Part shown: positions 6,493 to 14,187 of the stretch, piece after piece
Position numbering within the stretch: position 1 is the first letter of the stretch
Layout: each line of letters opens with the position of its first letter
NCBI GenBank assembly: GCA_934086775.1
Contig: CAKOIJ010000011.1
Coordinates: forward strand, 1 to 27,042
DNA: 27,042 nucleotides
Reading direction: 5' to 3'
Source: an uncultured Bacilli bacterium
GTDB taxonomy: Bacteria; Bacillota_I; Bacilli_A; RF39; UBA660
Translations under genes and position numbers: made by a program
The notes under the pieces: model-generated
Databases searched by the model: none
What the model was told of the DNA's origin: nothing
Seen by the model: the letters and a program-made list of their open reading frames with translations, nothing else

Positions 6493-6924
6493 ATGAAAAA
6501 AATATTTCTAACTATATTAATAGCATTAACTTTAACAGGCTGTAATAAAACAAATTTATTAGAAGAAAGTACTCTTAATATGAATAACGAATATTTAAAA
6601 ATGGAAATAAACGAGGAAAAAACTACTAATGAAGGAATTACTTTTAAACTAATAAATATTAGTAACTATGATTTAACATATGGGCTTTCATATCATCTAG
6701 AGAAAGAAGAAAATGATAAGTGGTATAAAGTAAAACCTAAAGAAGAAATGAACTTTATTATGATAGCTTATGATTTAAAAAAAGGGGAAGAAAAAGAAGA
6801 AAGTTTAAAATGGACTAGTTACTATGGAAAACTTTCTAAAGGAAAATATAGACTAGTAAAAAGTTTTAGGTTAAAGAATGCTAAAGAAGAGTTTTATACT
6901 TCTCAAGAATTTATAATTAAATAA
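6493..6924 (+). CDS. Ig-like domain lipoprotein
   Basis: A 143-residue secreted lipoprotein. Residues 1-17 are a lipoprotein signal peptide (MKKIFLT..., then the lipobox LTGC with Cys17 as the lipidation site). After a short linker comes one Ig-like domain (about residues 38-140) with YGLSYHLEKE, WYKVKPKEE, a central SLKWTSYYGKL and GKYRLVKSF. This pattern resembles the bacterial Ig-like Big_14 family. Such domains are usually binding or spacer modules at the cell surface. The start at 6493 is fixed by GAAAGGAG (6481-6488), the signal peptide and the upstream promoter; a longer frame would start inside the -35 box. It is transcribed alone. Its partner is unknown. Confidence 0.85.
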   Translation: MKKIFLTILIALTLTGCNKTNLLEESTLNMNNEYLKMEINEEKTTNEGITFKLINISNYDLTYGLSYHLEKEENDKWYKVKPKEEMNFIMIAYDLKKGEEKEESLKWTSYYGKLSKGKYRLVKSFRLKNAKEEFYTSQEFIIK

Positions 6925-6955
6925 AAGTTATAAATTCTTTTTATTTATAACTTTC
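6924..6955 (+). terminator. Hairpin after the lipoprotein gene (weak terminator)
   Basis: An 11-bp AT-rich stem joins 6924-6934 to 6944-6954 around a 9-nt loop. Only a short T stretch follows, interrupted by C, so termination may be incomplete. Confidence 0.5.
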
Positions 6956-6957
6956 TA

Positions 6958-6986
6958 TTGTTAAAATAGTTTAAAAATAGTATAAT
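6958..6986 (+). promoter_or_regulatory. Promoter of eno
   Basis: TTGTTA (6958-6963) and TATAAT (6981-6986) with a 17-nt spacer lie just upstream of the AAAGGTG ribosome binding site of eno. Confidence 0.65.
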
Positions 6987-7008
6987 TTAAGTAGAAAAGG
7001 TGATTTAA

Positions 7009-8262
7009 ATGAGTAAAATAACTGATGTAGTAGCAAGGGAAATACTAGATTCTAGAGGTAATCCTACTGTAGAAGTAAAAGTGTATACAGAAAAGGGTAG
7101 TATAGGAGTATTTTCAGTCCCAAGCGGGGCATCTACTGGTAAAAGAGAAGCTTTAGAACTTAGAGATAATGATGAAAGATACTTTGGTAAAGGTGTAACT
7201 AAAGCTGTAAATAATGTAAATAACACCATAAAATATAACTTACTTGGTAAAGAAGTAGAAGAGCAAAAAACAATAGATGATATTATGATTAATTTAGATG
7301 GAAGTGAAAACAAAAGTAATTTAGGTGCAAATGCTATTTTAGGTGTAAGTGTAGCTTGCTTAAAAGCATCAGCGCTTGATAATGATTTACCACTTTATAA
7401 ATATTTAAATAAAAGAGAAGTACATATTCCGTTTTGTATGTTTAATATATTAAATGGGGGAAAACACGCTGCTAACAATATAGACATTCAAGAATTTATG
7501 ATAGTACCTAAATTTAACACATTTAAAGAGTCATTAAGAGCTGCTAGTGAAGTATTTCATGCTTTAAAAGGAATACTTTTAGATAAAGGTCTTAATACAA
7601 ATGTAGGTGATGAAGGAGGCTATGCACCAGATCTTAAGAATAATGAAGAAGCTCTTATGATAATTGTAAAGTCTATTGAAACTGCAGGGTACATACCTGG
7701 TAAAAACATCTTTATTGCATTAGATGTGGCAGCAAGTAGTTTTTATAATAATGAAACTGATACTTATAATATAGATAATACTAATAAAACTAGAGAAGAA
7801 CTTTTAAATTATTATTTAGATATAGTAGGTAAATATCCAGTAATAAGTATAGAAGATCCTTTTGATGAAGAAGACTATGAAGGATTTAAAATGATAACTG
7901 AAGTATTAGGTAAAAAGATAAGCATAGTAGGAGATGACTTATTTGTTACAAATAAAGAATTACTAAAAAAAGGTATAGAAGAAAAAATGTGTAATGCTAT
8001 ATTAATTAAACCTAATCAAGTAGGAAGTTTTTATGAAACACTTGAAACAATAGTTTTAGCTAAACAAAATAAATATACATGTATTATGAGTCATAGAAGT
8101 GGGGAAACAACAGATACTTTTATTAGTGATTTAGCAGTTGCATTAAACATTCCATTTATGAAAAGTGGAAGTACGTCAAGAGGAGAAAGAATAGCTAAAT
8201 ATAATAGACTATTAGAAATTGAAGAAGAAATCTTAAAAAATGTTCAAGAAGATACTTTATAG
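7009..8262 (+). CDS. eno: Enolase (phosphopyruvate hydratase)
   Basis: Converts 2-phosphoglycerate to phosphoenolpyruvate in glycolysis and is a cytoplasmic magnesium enzyme. The 417-residue length is close to the usual 425-435. Conserved parts are all present: AREILDSRGNPTVEV (residues 9-23), PSGASTG, VGDEGGYAPDL (about 199-209, holding the catalytic Glu pair), a metal-binding Asp in IALDVAAS, IEDPFDEED, GDDLFVTN, ILIKPNQVGS, the signature SHRSGET (about 361-367) and the catalytic-loop Lys in MKSGSTSRGERIAKYN. AAAGGTG precedes the ATG. It is not clustered with other glycolytic genes here; secG follows, a neighbourhood common in Firmicutes. Confidence 0.98.
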   Translation: MSKITDVVAREILDSRGNPTVEVKVYTEKGSIGVFSVPSGASTGKREALELRDNDERYFGKGVTKAVNNVNNTIKYNLLGKEVEEQKTIDDIMINLDGSENKSNLGANAILGVSVACLKASALDNDLPLYKYLNKREVHIPFCMFNILNGGKHAANNIDIQEFMIVPKFNTFKESLRAASEVFHALKGILLDKGLNTNVGDEGGYAPDLKNNEEALMIIVKSIETAGYIPGKNIFIALDVAASSFYNNETDTYNIDNTNKTREELLNYYLDIVGKYPVISIEDPFDEEDYEGFKMITEVLGKKISIVGDDLFVTNKELLKKGIEEKMCNAILIKPNQVGSFYETLETIVLAKQNKYTCIMSHRSGETTDTFISDLAVALNIPFMKSGSTSRGERIAKYNRLLEIEEEILKNVQEDTL

Positions 8263-8393
8263 ATCTTTCCTTAATATGTGTACTTCTTAAATTAACACCA
8301 GAGAAGTTATTTGAAAATTTAAATACTTTTGGATTATTAGGTATATATATTGCCTATAACTGCATTAATGCCTTAGTACTTGAAATCAAATAA
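8262..8393 (+). pseudogene. Possible gene remnant between eno and secG
   Basis: After the eno stop, another frame stays open to TAA 8391-8393. It reads as a protein-like 43-residue string (…LTPEKLFENLNTFGLLGIYIAYNCINALVLEIK) with a hydrophobic segment and with codons such as TGC, GCC and AAC that look used rather than random. It has no ATG, no ribosome binding site, and continues upstream only by overlapping eno in another frame. It may be the tail of a deleted membrane protein gene. A chance open frame in AT-rich DNA is possible. Confidence 0.3.
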
Positions 8394-8408
8394 AAAATAT
8401 TGTAAAAT
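8380..8408 (+). promoter_or_regulatory. Promoter of secG
   Basis: TTGAAA (8380-8385) and TAAAAT (8403-8408) have a 17-nt spacer. The predicted start near 8415 leaves a short leader carrying GAGGAG (8416-8421). Confidence 0.5.
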
Positions 8409-8429
8409 TATATATGAGGAGAAAAAGAG

Positions 8430-8642
8430 ATGGAAATATTATTAATAATAGTAAGTATACTTCTAATAGCATTAGTATTACTTCAAAGTAATAAAGCTAG
8501 TGATGCAGGTCAAATAATTACTGGTGGTAATAGCATGCTTATGAGTCAAATGAAAGAAAGAGGAGCAGAAAAATTTATTACAAGATTAACTTTTGTAATC
8601 GGATTTCTATTCATCTTCTTATCATTATTATTAAGTATATAA
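8430..8642 (+). CDS. secG: Preprotein translocase subunit SecG
   Basis: SecG is the small helper subunit of the SecYEG channel in the cytoplasmic membrane. The 70-residue protein has two hydrophobic segments (about 2-18 and 50-70) joined by a polar loop that holds the family's LLQSNKASDAG and GGNSMLMSQMKERGAEKFITRLT motifs. Length and topology match Firmicutes SecG. GAGGAG precedes the ATG. It is a single-gene unit ended by a strong bidirectional terminator. Confidence 0.95.
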   Translation: MEILLIIVSILLIALVLLQSNKASDAGQIITGGNSMLMSQMKERGAEKFITRLTFVIGFLFIFLSLLLSI

Positions 8643-8671
8643 AAAACTCTCACAAATGTGAGAGTTTTTTT
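8641..8671. terminator. Bidirectional terminator between secG and rpsD
   Basis: CTCTCAC (8647-8653) pairs with GTGAGAG (8658-8664) around a 4-nt loop. A6 lies before and T7 after, so it ends both the plus-strand secG and the minus-strand rpsD transcripts. Confidence 0.95.
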
Positions 8672-8672
8672 A

Positions 8673-9272
8673 TTATCTATTGTAGTATTCAACTATTAAT
8701 GACTCATTAATATCAGCATTAAGTTCTTCTCTTTCAGGATATCTTACATAAGTTCCTTCTTTTTTCTTAGGATCAAATGTAACATAACTTACATTACTTA
8801 ATTTTGCTTCTAAACATTCATTAATAACTGGATGATTTAAAGATTTTTCTTTAACACTAACTACATCTCCGGGTTTAACTTGATATGATGGAATATCAAC
8901 GCTTTTACCATTAACTAGTATATGACCATGATTTACTATTTGTCTAGAACTTCTTCTAGTTTTAGCAAGTCCCATACGATATACTATATTATCAAGTCTA
9001 CTTTCAAGCATAATTAATAAGTTAGTACCATGAATACCTTTTTTCTTACCAGCAGCTTCAAAAGTTCTCTTAAATTGTTTTTCAGTAAGACCATACATAA
9101 ATCTTACTTTTTGTTTTTCAGCAAGTTGGATTCCATATTCACTTAGTTTCTTTCTGCTAGTACCATGTTGTCCAGGAGCAGAAGTTCTTTTTCTAAGGTC
9201 TTTTCCACTTTCAAGTGTACTAAATCCAAGTCTTCTAGATTTCTTAAAAGCTGGTCCAGTGTATCTTGACAT
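8673..9272 (-). CDS. rpsD: 30S ribosomal protein S4
   Basis: S4 nucleates 30S assembly by binding the 5' domain of 16S rRNA and in many bacteria regulates its own mRNA. The 199-residue product is full length. It begins SRYTGPAFKKSRRLG and carries the S4 RNA-binding domain (about residues 90-155) with ESRLDNIVYRMGLAKTRRSSRQIVNHGHILVNG, then the PGDVVSVKEKS stretch. The N-terminus lacks the four-cysteine zinc site, so this is the zinc-free form. GGAGG precedes the ATG. It is transcribed alone from a promoter about 155 nt upstream, leaving a long leader. Confidence 0.98.
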   Translation of the reverse strand: MSRYTGPAFKKSRRLGFSTLESGKDLRKRTSAPGQHGTSRKKLSEYGIQLAEKQKVRFMYGLTEKQFKRTFEAAGKKKGIHGTNLLIMLESRLDNIVYRMGLAKTRRSSRQIVNHGHILVNGKSVDIPSYQVKPGDVVSVKEKSLNHPVINECLEAKLSNVSYVTFDPKKKEGTYVRYPEREELNADINESLIVEYYNR

Positions 9273-9427
9273 ATTTTAGCCTCCTTCATAAATATTTGAA
9301 AGAAGGTATCTTTATTCCCATAAATAGGGTGTTTACTTTGGGCTTTCGCTTATGGCTTAAGTTACTAACAAAGATAAATCTTTAGTAAACACGTTACTTA
9401 ATAAATAAAGTCGCCATTTCTTCCATG
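9273..9427 (-). promoter_or_regulatory. Structured 5' leader of rpsD (candidate S4 autoregulatory element)
   Basis: The leader is about 155 nt long and highly foldable. One hairpin joins plus-strand 9362-9368 (TTACTAA) to 9382-9388 (TTAGTAA), with an inner AAGAT/ATCTT pairing. The sequence at 9384-9392 can instead pair over nine bases with GTGTTTACT at 9329-9337, so two folds compete or form a pseudoknot. CCC (9317-9319) pairs with GGG (9327-9329), and a GC-GAAA-GC tetraloop element appears on the RNA strand. Firmicutes rpsD leaders bound by S4 are known, so position and structure suggest autoregulation. I cannot confirm that it matches a described class. Confidence 0.5.
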
Positions 9428-9433
9428 CAATTA

Positions 9434-9462
9434 AGTATACTAAAAAATCGTTAAAATATCAA
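9434..9462 (-). promoter_or_regulatory. Promoter of rpsD
   Basis: On the minus strand TTGATA (9457-9462) is followed by 17 nt and TATACT (9434-9439). Transcription should begin near 9427. Confidence 0.7.
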
Positions 9463-9520
9463 GTTTTTTCACAAAATTAATTAAAAATGTTCACTTTCTC
9501 TTTTAGATTTACCTTAATTG

Positions 9521-9529
9521 TGATAAAAT
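9521..9529 (+). promoter_or_regulatory. Extended -10 promoter candidate of ezrA
   Basis: TG-A-TAAAAT (9521-9529) is an extended -10; no good -35 is visible 17 nt upstream. It is the most likely start for the ezrA-ftsK-deoD transcript. Confidence 0.4.
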
Positions 9530-9555
9530 ACTTATAGAGAGTAGGAGATTTAATT

Positions 9556-11274
9556 ATGAGTAAAAGTGCTATAATACTTGGAGGAATAATTTTTTATATA
9601 ATTGGAGTAGTTGCAATAACTGTTACATTGTTTACTATACAAAGAAAAACTAAAAATAAGTTAGAAAAAGAATTAACTAGATTAGAAACACTTAAAAATC
9701 TAATTATTTCAAGTGGAATACTAACTGAAATGGAAAAAGTAAAAGCATTAATAAATAATGATAAATTAATGGAAATATATAAAAAGTGGGAAAAAAGGTA
9801 TAAAAAAATAGAAAAAGAAGATATACCTAGACTTACAGATAAACTTTTAGTGTGTGCAGAACTTATAGATAATAAAAAATTTAAAGAAGCAAGTTATGAA
9901 CTTTCTAAAACTGAAATTGATATTTATTATGTTAAAACTGATATGGAATTGCTTCTTGAAGATATAAAAGAAATAACAAATAGCGAGGAAAGAAATAGGA
10001 ATGCAGTTATAAAACTTAAAACAGTCTTTAGGTCAGTTGTAAATAAATATACAAGTAATATGAATGACTATAAAGGCATGGAAAAAAGAGTAGACATGCA
10101 GTTTGAAAATATTAATAAGCTTTTAAGTGCCTTTGAAAGAGCAATGGAACAAAATGATTATGATGAAGTTGGTAAAATAGTGCATGCTCTAGATGATTTA
10201 ATTAATAATATAAAAATAGTAATAGATGAAACTCCTACAGTAATTTTAATGGGTAAAATGATAATACCTAGGAAAATAACTGAACTAGAAAATATGGCAG
10301 TTAAAATGAAAAAAGATGGCTATAATATTGAATATATAAATCTTGAATATAATATTGAAGAAACAAAAAAGAAAATTAATGATATATTTGACAGACTTAA
10401 AATGTTAAATTTAGAAGATAGTATATTTGAACTTAAAACTATACTTGATTATTTTGAAAGCTTATATAATGACTTTGATAAAGAAAAACAAGCTAAAAAA
10501 GAATATGAGATGTTAATGGAACAAATAGGAATAAAACTATCTAGATTAACTAGTATAATAAAAAGTATATACGAAGAAGTAAGTGTTCTTAAAGAAACAT
10601 ATGCTTTAACTAAGGAAGAGTTATCTCTTCTTGAAAATATTAGTAATGAAATAAGAGAAGAAAAAGCGAGTTTTAAAGAAATAAATGATAGAACACTTAC
10701 TAAAACAACACCATATAGTAGGCTTAGTAAAACAGGAGAACTAATAAGTGTAAAAATAAGTAAAACTGAAGACAAACTTGAAAGTGCAATTAAGAGCCTA
10801 GGTAGTCTAAAAGAAGATGAAGTAAGAGCAAGAGAACAACTTACAGAAATAAGAACTATTTTAAAAGATGCTAAAGACATGATAAAGAGTTTTAATATTC
10901 CAGTTATTCCAAAGAAATATTTTACAGAACTATCTGAAGCAAAAGAAAGTACTAAAAATATCATAAAAGAACTTGAAAAGAAGCCTATAGTAATAAGTGA
11001 TTTAAATACAAGAGTAGACACTAGTAGAGATTTAGTTCTTAAATTATATTCTTTAAGTAGTGAATTAACTAAAACTGTTAAAATGGCCGAAATGACTATT
11101 GTTTATGGTAATAGATATAGAAGTTCAAATAAAGAAGTGGAAGCAGGATTAATAAAAGCAGAAGTACTATTTAGAAAAGGAGAATACAAAAAGAGTTTAG
11201 AAACTAGTATAGATGCAATAAGTACTATTGAGCCTAATATTCATAAAAAACTTATAAGTGCTTATGAAAGTTAA
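9556..11274 (+). CDS. ezrA: Septation ring formation regulator EzrA
   Basis: EzrA is a membrane-anchored spectrin-like protein that binds FtsZ, limits extra Z-rings and links them to the envelope in Bacilli. The 572-residue length matches (about 560-570). Residues 5-27 are the single N-terminal membrane segment, and the rest is long helical coiled-coil bundles facing the cytoplasm. Near the C-terminus, MAEMTIVYGNRYRS corresponds to the conserved QNR patch needed for mid-cell location. TAGGAG precedes the ATG. It is followed after 14 nt by ftsK, so a division and chromosome-segregation pair is cotranscribed. Its presence places the organism in the Bacilli. Confidence 0.93.
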   Translation: MSKSAIILGGIIFYIIGVVAITVTLFTIQRKTKNKLEKELTRLETLKNLIISSGILTEMEKVKALINNDKLMEIYKKWEKRYKKIEKEDIPRLTDKLLVCAELIDNKKFKEASYELSKTEIDIYYVKTDMELLLEDIKEITNSEERNRNAVIKLKTVFRSVVNKYTSNMNDYKGMEKRVDMQFENINKLLSAFERAMEQNDYDEVGKIVHALDDLINNIKIVIDETPTVILMGKMIIPRKITELENMAVKMKKDGYNIEYINLEYNIEETKKKINDIFDRLKMLNLEDSIFELKTILDYFESLYNDFDKEKQAKKEYEMLMEQIGIKLSRLTSIIKSIYEEVSVLKETYALTKEELSLLENISNEIREEKASFKEINDRTLTKTTPYSRLSKTGELISVKISKTEDKLESAIKSLGSLKEDEVRAREQLTEIRTILKDAKDMIKSFNIPVIPKKYFTELSEAKESTKNIIKELEKKPIVISDLNTRVDTSRDLVLKLYSLSSELTKTVKMAEMTIVYGNRYRSSNKEVEAGLIKAEVLFRKGEYKKSLETSIDAISTIEPNIHKKLISAYES

Positions 11275-11288
11275 GAAAGAAGGAAGTT

Positions 11289-13481
11289 ATGGCAAAGAAA
11301 AAACAAACAAATGAAGTGAAAAATGAGTTCCCTTATACTAAGGAATTAGAAGGTTTAGGACTAATACTAGTAGGTGTTCTAGGTTTTGGTAAATTTGGCC
11401 CAATTGGAAGAATACTAAAGAGCTTTAGTGTTTTCCTTTTTGGTACATGGTGGCAACTATTTCTTATAATGTGTATTATCGTAGGACTTATATTAATAAT
11501 AAAAAGAAAAGAACCAACATATGTAACTGCTAGACTTATAGGACTTTATATACTTATAGTTTCTATCTTACTTTTAAGTCATGTAAAATATATTAATGAA
11601 GAAGAAGTATTAGGAGTCAATATAATAAAAAACACAGTAAATAATATAATTGGTTCATTTGACAACCTAGTTATGGTTAGTTATACTGGTGGAGGTATAA
11701 TAGGTGCACTTTTATCTTTTTGTTTTGTTTCACTCTTTGATGTTACAGGAACTTACATAGTAGTAGGTGTATTAGTAGTATTTGGACTAATAATGTCATT
11801 TAACATAACATTAAGTGATATATTTAAATTTATATTAAAACCATTTAAAAAGAAAAAGAAAACAATAGAAGAAATGGCTAAAGAAGGAGAAGAAGAATTA
11901 ATAAATAAGGAAAACGATGATAAAGTAGTTATAACTAATATAAATGAAATAACTACTAAAGAAACTCCAATTACTCATTTAGAAGAAGTTACATATACTG
12001 AAGAAAAAGTAAAAGAAAATGTTGACTACATTCTTCCTCCACTAGATTTATTAGTAGGTAGTAAAAACAAAGGTAAAATAGATAGCACTGAGTTTATAAC
12101 AAGAAATAATAAAATATTAGAACAAGTATTTAATGATTTTGGTATAAGTGGTAAAGTTAAGGAAGTACATGTAGGTCCTACTGTAACACAATATGAAATA
12201 GAAATAAAAGCAGGTACAAAAGTAAATAAAATACTTAGTATAAATAGAGAAATAGCTTTAGCTTTAGCTGCAAAAGATGTAAGAATACAAGCTCCAATAC
12301 CAGGTAAGAGTACTATTGGTATTGAAATTCCTAATCCTAAAACAAGCGAAGTAAAAATGAAAGATATATTAGCGGGTATTCCTAAGAAATTAGATGGTTC
12401 TAAATTACTCGCACCCCTTGGACTAGATATAATGGGGAATATACAATATTTTGAAATTAACAAGGCACCACATATGTTAATTGCAGGTGCAACTGGAAGC
12501 GGTAAATCAGTTTGCATAAATAACATAATAACTTCAATACTTATGCGAGCTAAACCAAATGAAGTAAAAATGATTTTAGTTGATCCAAAAAAAGTAGAAC
12601 TTAATTGTTATGAAGGAGTACCTCATCTAATGAGGCCTGTTGTAACAGACCCTAAAAAGGCAAGTGTTGCTCTTCAAAAAGTTTGTTCTATAATGGAAGA
12701 CAGATATGAAATGTTTGCAAATTCTGGTACAAGAAATATAACTAGTTACAATGAATATGTAGAAAAAAATAAATCTAGAAAACCAGAACTAGAAAAACTT
12801 CCATACATATTAGTTATAATAGATGAACTTGCTGACTTAATGATGGTTGCAAGTAAAGAAGTAGAAGAAAGCATCATGCGTATAACTCAGTTAGCAAGAG
12901 CAGCTGGAATACACTTAATAGTAGCAACTCAAAGACCAAGTACAGATGTAATAACAGGACTAATAAAATCAAACATACCTACAAGAATAAGTTTCATGGT
13001 TTCATCGTTTGTTGACTCTCGTACAATACTTGACATGGGAGGAGCAGAAAAACTTCTAGGTAAAGGAGATATGTTATTCTTACCACCGGGAGAACCATCT
13101 CCAATAAGAATACAAGGTTCTTTTGTAAGTGATGAAGAAATTGAAAGAGTAGTAGAATTTGTTAGAAGAAATGCAGAACCTAAATATGATGAATCAATGG
13201 TTAATTTAGATAAAAGCCCTGTAGAAGAACAAAAAGAGCTTGAAAATACTTCTAAAATGGATGAAGATGACCCACTATACAACGAAATAGTAGAGTTTGC
13301 TGTTAAAACTGGTAAAATAAGTGCAAGTCTAATACAAAGGAAATATAGACTAGGATATAATCGTGCAGCTAGGATAATTGATTTATTAGAAGAAAGAGGT
13401 ATAATAGGACCTCAAAATGGAAGCAAACCTAGAGAAGTACTATTTAAAATGAATAATGAAAGTAAAGGTGAAGAAGAATGA
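11289..13481 (+). CDS. ftsK: DNA translocase FtsK/SpoIIIE
   Basis: An ATP-driven, septum-located motor that pumps chromosomal DNA during division. The 730-residue protein has about four N-terminal membrane segments (residues 20-175) and a charged linker (about 185-250). The motor follows, with the Walker A box GATGSGKS at residues 400-407, VDPKKVELN, Walker B in YILVIIDELADLM (about 505-517) and ARAAGIHLIVATQRPS. The C-terminal winged-helix gamma domain (about 665-725) carries SASLIQRKYRLGYNRAARIID, which reads orientation sequences. Size resembles SpoIIIE rather than the longer E. coli FtsK. The stop overlaps the deoD start (ATGA), so deoD is translationally coupled. Confidence 0.97.
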   Translation: MAKKKQTNEVKNEFPYTKELEGLGLILVGVLGFGKFGPIGRILKSFSVFLFGTWWQLFLIMCIIVGLILIIKRKEPTYVTARLIGLYILIVSILLLSHVKYINEEEVLGVNIIKNTVNNIIGSFDNLVMVSYTGGGIIGALLSFCFVSLFDVTGTYIVVGVLVVFGLIMSFNITLSDIFKFILKPFKKKKKTIEEMAKEGEEELINKENDDKVVITNINEITTKETPITHLEEVTYTEEKVKENVDYILPPLDLLVGSKNKGKIDSTEFITRNNKILEQVFNDFGISGKVKEVHVGPTVTQYEIEIKAGTKVNKILSINREIALALAAKDVRIQAPIPGKSTIGIEIPNPKTSEVKMKDILAGIPKKLDGSKLLAPLGLDIMGNIQYFEINKAPHMLIAGATGSGKSVCINNIITSILMRAKPNEVKMILVDPKKVELNCYEGVPHLMRPVVTDPKKASVALQKVCSIMEDRYEMFANSGTRNITSYNEYVEKNKSRKPELEKLPYILVIIDELADLMMVASKEVEESIMRITQLARAAGIHLIVATQRPSTDVITGLIKSNIPTRISFMVSSFVDSRTILDMGGAEKLLGKGDMLFLPPGEPSPIRIQGSFVSDEEIERVVEFVRRNAEPKYDESMVNLDKSPVEEQKELENTSKMDEDDPLYNEIVEFAVKTGKISASLIQRKYRLGYNRAARIIDLLEERGIIGPQNGSKPREVLFKMNNESKGEEE

Positions 13482-14179
13482 CACCTCATATAGAAGCAGA
13501 CATTAATGACATAGCAAGTACGGTAATCATGCCAGGAGACCCTAACAGGGTTAAGTATATAGCAGAAAATTTTCTTGAAGACACAAAACTAGTTAATAAA
13601 GTAAGAGGAGAACTTGCTTACACTGGATACTACAAAGGTAAAAGAATAACTATATTTTCAAGTGGAATGGGTATTCCATCAATGGGAATATATAGCTATG
13701 AACTTTATAAATATTATAATGTAGAAAATATAATAAGAGTAGGAAGTGCTGGTTCTTATACTAAAGACTTAAACATAAAAGACATCCTTTTAGTAGAAAA
13801 CTCCTATTCAACAAGTAGTTATAAAGTAGAAGGAACTAATACTAATATAGTTTCTTCTAATAAAGATCTTAATAGTATAATAATAAATACAAGTAAAGAA
13901 GTAAATATTAACTTAAAGCAAGGAAATGTTTACTCTTCAGAAAGTTTCTATGAATTAGATTTAAATGTAGAAGAATTAATTAACAAATATAATATCAAGT
14001 GTGTAGAAATGGAAACATATAGTTTATTTACTAATAGTATTTACTTTAATAAGAAAGCTAGTGCTTTACTTACTATAAGTGACTCATTTGTATCAAAAAA
14101 GTTGCTAAGTAGTAAAGAAAGAGAAGAAGGTTTTAATAAAATGATTGAACTTGCTTTAGAAAGTTCTTTAAGAATATAG
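13478..14179 (+). CDS. deoD: DeoD-type purine-nucleoside phosphorylase
   Basis: Cleaves purine (deoxy)nucleosides with phosphate to free base and (deoxy)ribose-1-phosphate for salvage; the family is a hexamer in the cytoplasm. The 233 residues match the usual 233-239. Features are TPHIEAD at the N-terminus, the phosphate-binding MPGDPNRVKYIAE (about 18-30), SSGMGIPSMGIY, RVGSAGS, the ribose-binding VEMETYSLF (the family usually has VEMEAAALY, so two or three positions differ) and the catalytic Asp in TISDSF. The start overlaps the ftsK stop by 4 nt. Its last codons are repeated downstream of the next gene, evidence of an insertion. Confidence 0.93.
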   Translation: MTPHIEADINDIASTVIMPGDPNRVKYIAENFLEDTKLVNKVRGELAYTGYYKGKRITIFSSGMGIPSMGIYSYELYKYYNVENIIRVGSAGSYTKDLNIKDILLVENSYSTSSYKVEGTNTNIVSSNKDLNSIIINTSKEVNINLKQGNVYSSESFYELDLNVEELINKYNIKCVEMETYSLFTNSIYFNKKASALLTISDSFVSKKLLSSKEREEGFNKMIELALESSLRI

Positions 14180-14182
14180 GAG
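14166..14182 (+). repeat. Left copy of a 17-bp direct repeat (deoD 3' end)
   Basis: CTTTAAGAATATAGGAG covers the last codons and stop of deoD. The same 17 bases recur at 15497-15513, so the two copies flank the 14188-15462 gene. Confidence 0.85.
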
Positions 14183-14187
14183 AGATT

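Noticed and set aside
7005..7313. Minus-strand open frame over the eno 5' end
   Set aside because: It is a shadow of the conserved enolase N-terminus with no ribosome binding site.
10449..11021. Long minus-strand open frame inside ezrA
   Set aside because: It is the reverse shadow of AT-rich coding sequence, gives a Ser/Leu/Ile-rich product, has no ribosome binding site and lies over a clearly real gene.
12026..12526. Minus-strand open frame inside ftsK
   Set aside because: It opposes the conserved motor domain of FtsK and has no start signal or recognisable product.
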